Assembly (NCBI GenBank): GCA_964407285.1
Contig: CAYOVG010000020.1
Coordinates: forward strand, 1 to 37,062
Origin: CAYOVG01 sp964407285
GTDB taxonomy: Bacteria; Desulfobacterota; Syntrophobacteria; Syntrophobacterales; Syntrophobacteraceae
Reading direction: 5' to 3'
DNA: 37,062 bases
The notes beneath the pieces are model-generated. The model was not told the DNA's origin. It saw only the letters and a program-made list of their open reading frames with translations, and did not search any database. Below are positions 16,507-25,050 of the stretch, piece after piece. Numbering within the stretch: the stretch's first letter is position 1; each line of letters opens with the position of its first letter. Made by a program: the position numbers and the translations under genes.

Positions 16507-19179
16507 TCACGAAGGAAGCACCATCCGAAAAGTACTTCCCCTGCCCTCCCCTTCACTCTCGGCCCACACCTTTCCGCCGTGAATCTCCACCAGCCCTCTC
16601 GTCAAGGACAGTCCCAGGCCGGTCCCACCGTATTTCCTGGTGGCGGAGTTGTCGCCCTGTTCGAACAGGGTGAAGATACGATCGAGGTCCGATTCGTCGA
16701 TACCGATTCCGGAGTCGGAAATACTGATTTCGATGAAGCTCTTCGAACCGGATTGCATGAGGCCGTCGGCCATATCCCCAGGTATCCGGAGATTGTCCAG
16801 ATCCTCCACGTCCGCGCGCCTGGCCTCGACCCGTATGCGTCCTCCCGGAGAAGTGAATTTGACCGCATTGGCCAGGAGGCTGCAAATAGCTTTCTTGAGT
16901 TTCCTGGAGTCAGCCTTGACTACAACGGGAGATTCCCCGAGATCCAGGTCGAGCTTGATGTCGTTTATCGCGGCCTCGTCTCCGACCACCGACACACAAT
17001 CGGAGATGAGCCGGTGAAGTTCGACATCCGAAGGCGTCACCTCCACCACCCCCGATTCGATCCGGGCGAATTCCAGGATATCGTTTACGATCGCCAGCAG
17101 TTGGCGGCCGCTGTCCCTCACGTACCCGATGTACTCCTTCTGAGCCTCATCGAGGGAGCCCGACCTTTCGTCGAGGACCAGTTCGCTGAATCCGATGATG
17201 GCGTTGAGAGGAGTGCGCAGTTCATGGGTTACATTCGCCAGGAAATTGCTCTTTGCCCGGTTCGCGGCCTCCGCGGCATTCTTGGCGGCTATCAGATCGG
17301 CCTGGACACGCTTCGCCCGCGACCTGTCCTGCAGTATCCATATGGAGCCGTCCACCTTATCGCGATCGACGGCGACGGCTTTCCCCGTAATGCCGCACCA
17401 GAACAGCGTTCCGTCTTTCTTCTTCATCATCCGCTCGAAGTGGTGGACGGAACCCTGTGAGAGGACGGTGTAGGCCTCTTCTCCACTCGCATCGTATTCA
17501 AGTTTCGTCGGATAGAGGACCTCGGTGGTTTTTCCGAGCAATTCCTCCCCGCCGTACCCGAACATCCTGCTCATTTCGCCGTTGAGCCAGACGAACTTCC
17601 TCTCCCTGAGAAAGGCAATGCCCGCCTGGACGTTTTCCAACACGACTTCCTGCAGGGCCACGAGATGCTGCAACCGGGCCCTCACCTTCAGCCGTTCGCC
17701 GATGTCGTTGAAGACGACCACGGCGCCCGTCGGCTCGCCATGTTCCATGATGGGAGTGCTCACGTACTCGATCGGAATCGCCGCGCCGTCCTTTCTCCAG
17801 AAAACTTCGTCGGCTCCGCTGCCGCTCCTTCCACTAACAATGGCCCCGTAAATCGGGCACTCTTCCACCGGGTAGGGCTGTCCGTCGGCTTTTGTGTGAT
17901 GGACCCGGTCGTGATGGCGACTGCCGACGAGATCTTCGACTTCGTATTGGAGCATCCGGGCTGCCGCCGGATTTGCGAACGTCACCTTGCCGGCGCGGTC
18001 GATTCCGAAGATCCCCTGCCCCGCGCTCTCCAGGATCAATCTATTGTGATTCGTTACCGTTCTGAGCCGTTCTTCGCTCAGCTTGCGCTCAACGATTTCA
18101 GCTTCCAGGGCGAGCTTGGCGCTCTTCAATTTCTTCTTCACGTAGGCGCTCTGGACCTGGTAGACGATCAACACGAGCATCCCGGAAAGCGCCGTCACAA
18201 TCCACCAGCGATATTGCCGAACGAGAGAGGCGAATGTAATTCTTCCATGGTCCTTGTAGATGCCCAGGTGCAGGTCCTTCAGGCATTCCTCGACGGCCCC
18301 GTAATGCAGGGGAACGGTCCAGCCAACATTTCCCGCCGTTTCCGCCGCCTCGCTGTCCCCGGGAATGCCGAGCAGCGCCACGCAAACACTTTCCGCCAGA
18401 TCCGACGGGACGTGTTCCAGCCTGGCGAAGGACCAATGCGGATAGATCCTCGTGCTGTGAAGAAAAGGAAACTCCGCGTGCTGCTGCTGATTAACGACCT
18501 TCAGTGCGCCGGGAGGGACCTTCCCTTCTTCGATCATCGTTTCGAGAAGCGGAGCGGCAATGGAGCCCGCATCGGCGCGGCCGTCCAAAACGGCGCGTAC
18601 TGCTTCATCATGCGACCCGGTGAAAGACAGGCTCGAGAAGTCCCGGTAAGGATCTATCCCCTTGTCGTGTACTTCACGCCATACCGCGATCCATCCTCCG
18701 AAAGATATTTCATCGACCCCCACGAACGACTTTCCCCGAAGGTCTTCAATGGAATCGATATCAGCCCTGTCCGCCCCGCAGACAATGGCCCCGGCAAAAA
18801 CCGCGGCGCTCTTGCCGGGTGGGCCGAACCTCATTGTGGCTATGGGAGCCAGTCCGTATTGAGCCTGCAACTGCACGAACAGGTACGGGTTGGCTACCAG
18901 GAAGTCAACCCGTCGATCCTTTACGCCGGCAAAGACGCGATCGTAACCGAGAGGGACTATCTCGAACTTTGTTCCGGTAATCCGGGAGGAAAGATAGTCC
19001 GCTGTCGGGGTCCAGATTTTCAGGCATTCCTCGACGCTCCTCCTGGCGAGTACGCCGATTCGAACGGTCCGCTCGTCCGATTCGACGTCTTCACCGTGAG
19101 CGTTGCCGACGCCGGCCAGCAACACGAGGAAGCAGAGCAAGTAAGGCTTCAATTTTGCCTTGATTCCATGCACGATCAT
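16507..19179 (-). CDS. Sensor histidine kinase with exported PhnD-like binding domain
   Basis: A membrane sensor of about 890 residues. It begins with a signal peptide (MIVHGIKAKLKP then YLLCFLVLLAGVG). A periplasmic binding domain of the PhnD/phosphonate-binding type covers about 40-300 (RIGVLARRSVEECLKIWTPTADYLSS, DFLVANPYLFV, and FTGSHDEAVRAVLDGRADAG). One membrane helix lies near 322-343 (WWIVTALSGMLVLIVY). Inside the cell a coiled coil, two PAS domains, HisKA (NVTHELRTP, H652) and an ATPase (NAVKFT, DSGIGI, GTGLGL) follow. The binding domain should sense a small solute directly; the ligand is unknown, and phosphonate is only one option. The first PAS carries a short cysteine motif (EECPIYG). 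The start at 19179 is chosen for its signal peptide; no strong ribosome site is seen. The gene lies between the c-di-GMP protein and the lone receiver. Confidence 0.93.
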   Translation of the reverse strand: MIVHGIKAKLKPYLLCFLVLLAGVGNAHGEDVESDERTVRIGVLARRSVEECLKIWTPTADYLSSRITGTKFEIVPLGYDRVFAGVKDRRVDFLVANPYLFVQLQAQYGLAPIATMRFGPPGKSAAVFAGAIVCGADRADIDSIEDLRGKSFVGVDEISFGGWIAVWREVHDKGIDPYRDFSSLSFTGSHDEAVRAVLDGRADAGSIAAPLLETMIEEGKVPPGALKVVNQQQHAEFPFLHSTRIYPHWSFARLEHVPSDLAESVCVALLGIPGDSEAAETAGNVGWTVPLHYGAVEECLKDLHLGIYKDHGRITFASLVRQYRWWIVTALSGMLVLIVYQVQSAYVKKKLKSAKLALEAEIVERKLSEERLRTVTNHNRLILESAGQGIFGIDRAGKVTFANPAAARMLQYEVEDLVGSRHHDRVHHTKADGQPYPVEECPIYGAIVSGRSGSGADEVFWRKDGAAIPIEYVSTPIMEHGEPTGAVVVFNDIGERLKVRARLQHLVALQEVVLENVQAGIAFLRERKFVWLNGEMSRMFGYGGEELLGKTTEVLYPTKLEYDASGEEAYTVLSQGSVHHFERMMKKKDGTLFWCGITGKAVAVDRDKVDGSIWILQDRSRAKRVQADLIAAKNAAEAANRAKSNFLANVTHELRTPLNAIIGFSELVLDERSGSLDEAQKEYIGYVRDSGRQLLAIVNDILEFARIESGVVEVTPSDVELHRLISDCVSVVGDEAAINDIKLDLDLGESPVVVKADSRKLKKAICSLLANAVKFTSPGGRIRVEARRADVEDLDNLRIPGDMADGLMQSGSKSFIEISISDSGIGIDESDLDRIFTLFEQGDNSATRKYGGTGLGLSLTRGLVEIHGGKVWAESEGEGRGSTFRMVLPS

Positions 19180-19275
19180 GAGCACTGTATCTTTCACCGT
19201 TCGAACGATAATCTCAGCGCCTTCACATGACCCGAGCCATACATGGTACATCAGGTCATCAACATCTATACCGTT

Positions 19276-21276
19276 CTACCGTGAACGGGTGGAATCCCGA
19301 CTTCTGCCGTGCGATTGCGGCTGCCGGCCGGCCTGTTGCGTTCCGACAGCCCGGTCGCGGCCGGCAGCCGCTTCTACATAAGGATCGAAGTACCGGGTTC
19401 GTCCCGCGATCAGACTCTCGGCTCTTTCGGCATCCACGGGCCTGGAGAAGAAAAAGCCCTGTCCGTACTCGCAACCGAGGCTCCGAAGCTGAGACACCTG
19501 GTCCTCCGTTTCCGGCCCCTCGGCGATCAGCTTAAGTCCCAGGTTGTGCGCAAGAGATATGATCGTTCGCACGATCTCGTGGTTTTCGTTACCCAGGATC
19601 ATGTTGCCCACAAAGGAGCGGTCGATCTTGAGTATATCTATGGGGAAGCGATGCAGGTAACTGAGCGAGGAGTAACCCGTTCCGAAATCATCGACGGACA
19701 ACTGGACCCCCAGGGCTTTGAGCCTGGACAGCAGCACGATGGTCGACTCGGCGTGTTCCATTATGACGCTCTCCGTTATTTCCAGCTTCACACTCGACGC
19801 GCTGATGCCCGTCTCCTTCAAAACATGCTCGATTTGATCGACCAGGTCGGATTCCCTTATCTGTCTTCCCGACAGATTGACGCCTATCATCAGGCGTCCC
19901 GCATCCGGGTACCTGCCGTGCCACTCCCTCATCCGGCTGCATGCTTCCTCTATCACCCACAGACCGATGGGCGCGATCAGGCCCGTCTCCTCCGCAAGGG
20001 GAATGAACTCCATCGGCATGATAAGCCCGTGTTCGGGGTGCCGAAACCTGATGAGAGCCTCGAAACCGGCGATTTCCCCCGTATCGAGCGCCACCACCGG
20101 CTGATAGTGCAGCACGAAATCCCGATTGTCGATGGCCCTGCGCAGGTCCGTCTCCATCTGTATGCGCTTCACCACCTGGGTGTGCATATCCTTGTCGAAC
20201 ATCTCGTGGCGCGCCCTGCCCAGCGCCTTTGCGCGATACATGGCCGTGTCCGCATCGCGCAGGAGGTCTTCCGCCCGCGCGTAACCGGTCTCGCTCAAGG
20301 CTATTCCGATGCTCACCGTGGTGAATATATCGCGGTCTCCCAGGCGAAAGGGCTGATTCAAAACTCCCTGGATCCTGTCGGCAAACCGGGGGGCCTCGCT
20401 TATGTCCTTGATGTCGTCGAGCAGGATGGTGAACTCGTCGCCGCCGAGACGCGCCAGGGTATCGCTGGATCGGATGCAGGCTTGAATACGCGCCGCCATG
20501 GCGACGAGCAACTGGTCGCCCGCCATATGGCCGAGGCTGTCGTTGATGAGTTTGAAATGATCGAGATCCAGGAACAGGACGGCGAACAGGTACCCGCTAC
20601 GCCGCCGGGCGCGGCCGGCCGCATGATTCAGGCGGTCCATGAACAGCGCGCGATTCGCCAGGCCGGTCAGGGAATCGTGGAAAGCGTCATGGAGCAACTG
20701 CTCCTCTATGCGCTTTCTCTCGGTGATCTCCTCGTGCGCCACGGCCACGCGCACGGGACCTTCCCCCTCGAAACGGGTGACTCTCACCAGGAACCAGCGC
20801 GTTTGCTCCAGCAATTCAATGCAATACTCCAGGTGGAATTCGTCGGCCGCACGGCTTACGACCTTGCGGATGCCTTCCGCCACGGCCATGGCGTCGTTCG
20901 AATATTCGCCGACAGCGGACTCGCACGCACCCAGGTAATTCAGCCCGATCCCGTGATTTCCCGCCCGAAAGGCGTTTTCTTCGGCAAAGCTTCTCCAGGC
21001 CTTGTTGACGAACGTGATAACTCCCTTCTCATCCAGGACGGCTATGTGAGCCGAGAGCGCATCGACGGAAGACTGAAGAAAGCGTTCGGATTGGCGGAGC
21101 GCCCTTTCGGCCCTCTTGCGCTCATCCACTTCGCGTCTCAATTGAACGTTGGACATCGCCAGTTCCGCCGTCCGCTCGCGGACCCTGGTCTCCAGTTCGT
21201 CCCGAGCCGCTCTCAGGGCGTTCTCCATCTCCTTCCTCGCCGTGATGTCCCTGGCGATATGGATGCCTCCGATCAA
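19276..21276 (-). CDS. PAS-GGDEF-EAL protein, C-terminal part of a frameshifted gene
   Basis: This part carries the output half of a large c-di-GMP protein. A coiled coil and PAS domain are followed by GGDEF and EAL domains. The cyclase motif GGDEF is exact, with RSSD five residues upstream as the inhibitory site. The EAL domain keeps EALIRFRH, NLSGRQ, EITES, DDFGTGYSS, KIDRSFV and AEGPETE, so phosphodiesterase activity is likely kept. The protein could make or degrade c-di-GMP depending on input. The only start candidate at the given end is a TTG (21276) with no ribosome site. The reading frame carries clear PAS-domain coding further upstream to about 21360 (FTVETYEERLHGYF, then VTPFYDDRGELIGG), where it meets the other frame. 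I therefore read it as the continuation of the gene at 21122-22609, broken by one frameshift. Confidence 0.85.
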   Translation of the reverse strand: MIGGIHIARDITARKEMENALRAARDELETRVRERTAELAMSNVQLRREVDERKRAERALRQSERFLQSSVDALSAHIAVLDEKGVITFVNKAWRSFAEENAFRAGNHGIGLNYLGACESAVGEYSNDAMAVAEGIRKVVSRAADEFHLEYCIELLEQTRWFLVRVTRFEGEGPVRVAVAHEEITERKRIEEQLLHDAFHDSLTGLANRALFMDRLNHAAGRARRRSGYLFAVLFLDLDHFKLINDSLGHMAGDQLLVAMAARIQACIRSSDTLARLGGDEFTILLDDIKDISEAPRFADRIQGVLNQPFRLGDRDIFTTVSIGIALSETGYARAEDLLRDADTAMYRAKALGRARHEMFDKDMHTQVVKRIQMETDLRRAIDNRDFVLHYQPVVALDTGEIAGFEALIRFRHPEHGLIMPMEFIPLAEETGLIAPIGLWVIEEACSRMREWHGRYPDAGRLMIGVNLSGRQIRESDLVDQIEHVLKETGISASSVKLEITESVIMEHAESTIVLLSRLKALGVQLSVDDFGTGYSSLSYLHRFPIDILKIDRSFVGNMILGNENHEIVRTIISLAHNLGLKLIAEGPETEDQVSQLRSLGCEYGQGFFFSRPVDAERAESLIAGRTRYFDPYVEAAAGRDRAVGTQQAGRQPQSHGRSRDSTRSR

Positions 21277-22609
21277 TTCCCCCCGGTCGTCGTAGAACGG
21301 GGTAACGGTGATGAGAAAGTAACCGTGGAGACGCTCCTCGTAGGTCTCGACCGTGAACTTCGCGGTCTTCGGCCAGCATCCTGGTGTAAGGGCAATTCAG
21401 AATGGGGCTGCCGCCGACGTGCATAACGCGATGGCACGGCAATCCCACTCCCTGCTCGGGCCGGATTCCCAGGCGGTCCGCCATCGCCTTGTTCATTTTC
21501 AGAAAACGGTGTTCCCTGTCCAGCACGGCGATGAGGTCCGGCACACTGTCGAAGGTGCGCTCCCATTCTTCCTTGGCGCGCCGCAGGGCCTCTTCCACAA
21601 GTTTGCGTTCCGCGATTTCCCTCTGCAGCATATCATTGGCGGAGGACAGCGCACGGGTGCGCTCCTCCACCAGTTCCTCCAGGTGGAACCGGTGGTCGTT
21701 CAATTCCTCCTCGGACCATTTGCGTTGGACGGCCAGAGCATAAACAGCAGCCAGGCGATTGACCACGGTGAGAAACCTATCCGGATAGCCGTACTCCGCA
21801 TTGGCCAGGGAGATCAGCCCCAGGAGTCTGTCGCCGACCATGGCGGGTACGGAAAGGAAGGTCCTGACGGCCGAAAGGCCGAGGGGAAACATCGAGGACA
21901 AAGATGCGTCGCGCACGGTGCCAATGACCAGGGGTTTGCGGTTTTCCAGCACCCAATCCCGCAGTTTCGAACATTCATCAAAAGCCATGCTCTCATCCGG
22001 ATCGAGAAGCTTCCCGAAGGCTCCGGCCGCAGGCCCGGAACCGATGAAGCACCCCGTCTTCCGGTCGAGATACCCGCCGTAAACCAGGGAACTCCCGGTA
22101 AGCTCCCGCGCTCGCCTCAGAACGAGCGAAGTTATGTCCTCGATCGGCATCGAAGACAGCAGGGCTTCGGAAAGCTCGGCGACCGACGCGTTCACCGCCA
22201 CTTCCCACGAAAGGGCTTCATTCGTTTCGCGCAATTTCCGGAGGTTGCGGTTTTCCCGTTCAATACGTTGGATCTTCGCCTTCAGCTCCCCCATGCTGAA
22301 CGGCTTCGCGATGAAATCGTCCGCTCCGGCTTCGATGATCTCGCTGTACGGGTATTCCGCCGCATGCCCCGTCATGACGATAATGCCCAGCCCCTCATAG
22401 CCGGCTCGGGTCTTGCGCGCCAGTTCCAGGCCGTCCATCCCCTCCATCCGTATATCGGATATGAGAAGATCGCACGATTCACGGCTCAGTATCTCCAAGG
22501 CGCGGCTCCCATTCGCGGCCACCGCGCACGTATAGCCGTTCAACTTGAGAAAATCCCGGACCATCAAGCAGAACTGTTCTTCGTCGTCCACGATGAGAAT
22601 GCGTTTCAT
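21122..22609 (-). CDS. REC-GAF-PAS protein, N-terminal part of a frameshifted gene
   Basis: The N-terminal half starts with a receiver (VDDEE acidic pair, D52 in LLISDIRMEGMDG, K in AKPF). A GAF domain (SSMPIEDITSLVLRRARELTG to the LLGLISLANA region) and a coiled coil follow. A PAS domain then carries the cysteine pattern LPCHRVM...NCPYTRM. True coding ends near MLAEDRE at about 21360. Past this point the frame reads arginine- and glycine-rich sequence (RRPGGIDRRHPYRQG) with no domain, a sign of a wrong frame, while the correct continuation runs in the next frame. AAGGA lies eight bases before the ATG at 22609. Joined, the gene would be 3334 bases, one more than a multiple of three, which fits a single inserted base (or two lost). 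It follows the hypothetical gene by about 37 bases. Confidence 0.85.
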   Translation of the reverse strand: MKRILIVDDEEQFCLMVRDFLKLNGYTCAVAANGSRALEILSRESCDLLISDIRMEGMDGLELARKTRAGYEGLGIIVMTGHAAEYPYSEIIEAGADDFIAKPFSMGELKAKIQRIERENRNLRKLRETNEALSWEVAVNASVAELSEALLSSMPIEDITSLVLRRARELTGSSLVYGGYLDRKTGCFIGSGPAAGAFGKLLDPDESMAFDECSKLRDWVLENRKPLVIGTVRDASLSSMFPLGLSAVRTFLSVPAMVGDRLLGLISLANAEYGYPDRFLTVVNRLAAVYALAVQRKWSEEELNDHRFHLEELVEERTRALSSANDMLQREIAERKLVEEALRRAKEEWERTFDSVPDLIAVLDREHRFLKMNKAMADRLGIRPEQGVGLPCHRVMHVGGSPILNCPYTRMLAEDREVHGRDLRGASPRLLSHHRYPVLRRPGGIDRRHPYRQGHHGEEGDGERPESGSGRTGDQGPRADGGTGDVQRSIETRSG

Positions 22610-22646
22610 CAGCGAATCCTTCGTCGGAACAAACAAAGCAAGGATA

Positions 22647-23084
22647 CTATCCGCGCCTCCTGCCCGAAGGTCTGCGCCTGAGCGCCTCCACGGCGTCCAT
22701 AACGGCTTCGTCCCTTTTCATGGCCGCCAGGATAAGCCTCACATCGGTATCGAGCACGGCCCGATCTCCCAAATCCTGGAGGAGCACGCAAAGCATTTTG
22801 TGGGCGTCGTCGAATCTCATCACGTTTTGGTGCGGTGAATCGGGTGAGGGGCAGCGCGCCCAGTGATCGACACTCTGGTAGATGTACGAGCTGTTGCCTG
22901 CCTTGTAGAGACGGATGATGCGTTTATTCCAGTTCCGGGTTTCCGGAAACATGTAAATCGGACTCTCGACTTCGGCTATCAACTCCCCCTCAAACGCGAT
23001 GGTTTCTTTCGAGTAATCGCTGAAAAGCCGATACTGCCCGGTCCGGCTTCCGTTCTCTCGCAGGCTGCACTTATGGAACTCCAT
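22647..23084 (-). CDS. Hypothetical protein, first gene of the minus-strand signalling set
   Basis: I do not recognise this 145-residue protein. It is soluble, with no signal peptide or membrane helix. The first half looks beta-rich (YRLFSDYSKETIAFEGELIAEV then YKAGNSSYIYQSVDHWAR), and the second half is helical (FDDAHKMLCVLLQDLGDRAV onward) with a basic tail RRRPSGRRRG. A strong GGGGGGA ribosome site precedes the ATG. It is separated from the REC-GAF-PAS gene by about 37 bases and runs in the same direction, so it is probably the promoter-proximal gene of that operon. A role in c-di-GMP signalling is guessed from position only. Confidence 0.75.
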   Translation of the reverse strand: MEFHKCSLRENGSRTGQYRLFSDYSKETIAFEGELIAEVESPIYMFPETRNWNKRIIRLYKAGNSSYIYQSVDHWARCPSPDSPHQNVMRFDDAHKMLCVLLQDLGDRAVLDTDVRLILAAMKRDEAVMDAVEALRRRPSGRRRG

Positions 23085-23330
23085 GGCTTCCCCCCACTGC
23101 TGTTACGAAACTTTCCCAACATCACTACTATTTTTGCATTCTTCCCAAAATGATTTATGAAGTCTCTTTTAATGCGGAATGAGTCGGGATTTCAAGCCAA
23201 TTCGTGAAGGAAGCCGAATTTTTCGGCAATTTCCACGAATCCGCGGTCGAAACGGCGCTGGATTGATTGCATTTCCCGGCGGTGCTATATTGAAACTGAA
23301 TTCCAATTTCCGTGGAACAGCGATAGAATC

Positions 23331-23360
23331 TTGACCCGTTCGAGTTTATCAACTTATTAT
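23331..23360 (+). promoter_or_regulatory. Probable sigma-70 promoter of efp
   Basis: TTGACC (23331-23336) and TATTAT (23355-23360) are separated by 18 bases, in a locally AT-rich stretch, about 50 bases before the efp start. The rest of the 329-base gap between the divergent genes (23085-23413) holds AT-rich sequence that should also carry the minus-strand promoter, which I could not place. No gene is seen in the gap. Confidence 0.55.
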
Positions 23361-23413
23361 GATATGCTGTTTCAAATAATCGAGATCAATAACGAGAGAA
23401 AGGATCATGCGCC

Positions 23414-23992
23414 ATGGGATCGGTACTTACAGCAGGTGATTTGAGAAAGGGTTTGAAACTGGAGATCGATGGAGAACCATACATCATAGTGGATTTCGAG
23501 TTCTCGAAACCGGGAAAGGGACAGGCGCTCTACCGCTGCCGCCTCAAGAATATGATCACGGGCTCCCAGTTCGACCGGACGTACCGCTCCGGCGACAAGT
23601 TCAACTCCGCGGACCTGGAAGAACAGGAAATGGAATATCTTTACAGGGAGGGCGAGCGGTACTGTTTCATGAACACCAGCAGCTACGAGCAGATAGAAGT
23701 CCCCGAACAGCAGGTGGGAGATGCGGCCAACTTTCTCACCGAAAACCTCAAAGTCGATATGCTCCTCTTCCAGGGGCGTCCCATAGGGATCGATCTTCCC
23801 AACTTCGTGGAACTCAAAGTGGTGAAGGCGGACCCCGGCATCAAGGGAGACACCGCATCGGGCGCCACCAAGCCGGTGACGATGGAAACGGGCCTCGTCC
23901 TCCAGGTTCCGCTCTTCATCGAGGAGGGTGAAGTCCTGAAGCTGGACACCCGCACGGGGCAATACGTGGAAAGAGTGAAGTCAGGCCGGTAA
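23414..23992 (+). CDS. efp: Translation elongation factor P
   Basis: A 192-residue elongation factor P, which binds stalled ribosomes between the P and E sites and rescues synthesis at polyproline stretches. The three-domain family layout is intact. The loop SKPGKGQA presents K35, the lysine that is modified in the EpmA group. AAAGGA precedes the ATG by nine bases. The stop overlaps the start of epmA (TAATG), so the factor and its modifying enzyme are made together. This layout and K35 argue for beta-lysylation rather than the arginine-rhamnose type. Confidence 0.95.
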   Translation: MGSVLTAGDLRKGLKLEIDGEPYIIVDFEFSKPGKGQALYRCRLKNMITGSQFDRTYRSGDKFNSADLEEQEMEYLYREGERYCFMNTSSYEQIEVPEQQVGDAANFLTENLKVDMLLFQGRPIGIDLPNFVELKVVKADPGIKGDTASGATKPVTMETGLVLQVPLFIEEGEVLKLDTRTGQYVERVKSGR

Positions 23993-24915
23993 TGATGGCG
24001 GAAAGACGATCGCCTGCATCCGGGCGTTCCCGCCTGGAGGCGCGCAGCCGAATATTGATGTCGCTACGGGGATTTTTCCTGGAGAAGGGCTTTCTGGAGG
24101 TCCAGACGCCCCTCCGCACCCCGTCCCCCGCTCCCGAAGTCCACATTGACGCCGTCCCGTCGGACGGATGGTTCCTGGCCACCAGTCCCGAACTCTACAT
24201 GAAACGATTGCTGGCGGCCGGATATGAAAAAATCTTTCAGATCGGTCCCGTATTCCGTCGCGGGGAATCCGGCCGCCGCCACCATCCCGAGTTCACCCTA
24301 CTGGAATGGTACCGCGCGGGGGCCGACTATACGGCGCTGCAGCAGGACTGCCGCGAACTGCTGCAATGCGTCTGCGAGGCAGTGGGATGCCGGGCCGGCG
24401 CGTCATACCGGGGCGCTCCCCTTCTCGTGGACGCTCCCTGGGGGAGCTACACCGTTCGGGAGGCCTTCCGGCTCTTCGCGGGCTGGGAACCGGGCGCGGA
24501 CCCGGACCCCGACCGGTTCGACCCGGACCTCGTGGAAAAGGTGGAACCTCACCTCGGATACCCGTCCCCATGCTTCCTCACGGACTATCCCGCCGCTCAG
24601 GCGGCGCTGGCCCGCCTAAAGCCCGGCGACCCGACCGTTGCGGAAAGGTTCGAGCTATACTGGGCGGGCATGGAACTGGCCAACGGATTCAGCGAACTGA
24701 CGGACCCCGTGGAGCAAAGACGGCGCTTCATAGCCGACCTGGAAGCCCGCCGCCGGGCGGGGCGCACGGTTTACCCTCTCCCGGAAGCGTTCCTCGAAAG
24801 CCTGGAGCATCTCCCCGACTGCGCGGGTATCGCCCTGGGCGTGGACCGGCTGGTGATGCTTCTCACCGACGCTCCTCACATGGACGACGTGGTGGCTTTC
24901 CCCCCGGGATCATAG
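23992..24915 (+). CDS. epmA: EF-P lysine lysyltransferase (EpmA/PoxA/GenX)
   Basis: A 307-residue paralogue of the catalytic core of class II lysyl-tRNA synthetase, without the tRNA-binding domain. It joins a lysine, usually (R)-beta-lysine, to the conserved lysine of EF-P. Class II motif 2 is seen as FRRGESGRRHHPEFTLLEWYRA (about 89-110), and motif 3 as GIALGVDRLVMLL near residues 279-290. Its start overlaps the efp stop. The family partner that makes beta-lysine, EpmB (a lysine 2,3-aminomutase), is not in the window. The gene converges with the Memo-like gene across an inverted repeat. Confidence 0.94.
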   Translation: MMAERRSPASGRSRLEARSRILMSLRGFFLEKGFLEVQTPLRTPSPAPEVHIDAVPSDGWFLATSPELYMKRLLAAGYEKIFQIGPVFRRGESGRRHHPEFTLLEWYRAGADYTALQQDCRELLQCVCEAVGCRAGASYRGAPLLVDAPWGSYTVREAFRLFAGWEPGADPDPDRFDPDLVEKVEPHLGYPSPCFLTDYPAAQAALARLKPGDPTVAERFELYWAGMELANGFSELTDPVEQRRRFIADLEARRRAGRTVYPLPEAFLESLEHLPDCAGIALGVDRLVMLLTDAPHMDDVVAFPPGS

Positions 24916-24947
24916 CTCACGACGGCAAAAGCCCGTCTAACACTCCC

Positions 24948-25027
24948 TTGACAGGATTGACAGGATTTGCAGGAATGACGGGATGTTTTCACCATCAGTC
25001 GGTTCCCCGTCCCGCCAATCCTGTCAA
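24948..25027. repeat. Inverted repeat with CAGGATT units between convergent genes
   Basis: TTGACAGGATTG (24948-24959) is matched by its exact reverse complement CAATCCTGTCAA (25016-25027), 56 bases apart. The left arm continues as short direct units (ACAGGATTG, ACAGGATTTG, CAGGAATG), and an inner ACGGG/CCCGT pair adds to the fold. This looks like a dispersed intergenic repeat of the CAGGATT kind known from many bacterial genomes. It lies between the ends of epmA and the Memo-like gene and could also end transcription from both sides. Confidence 0.7.
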
Positions 25028-25050
25028 TAACCGTAAGAACGTGTGCGGAT

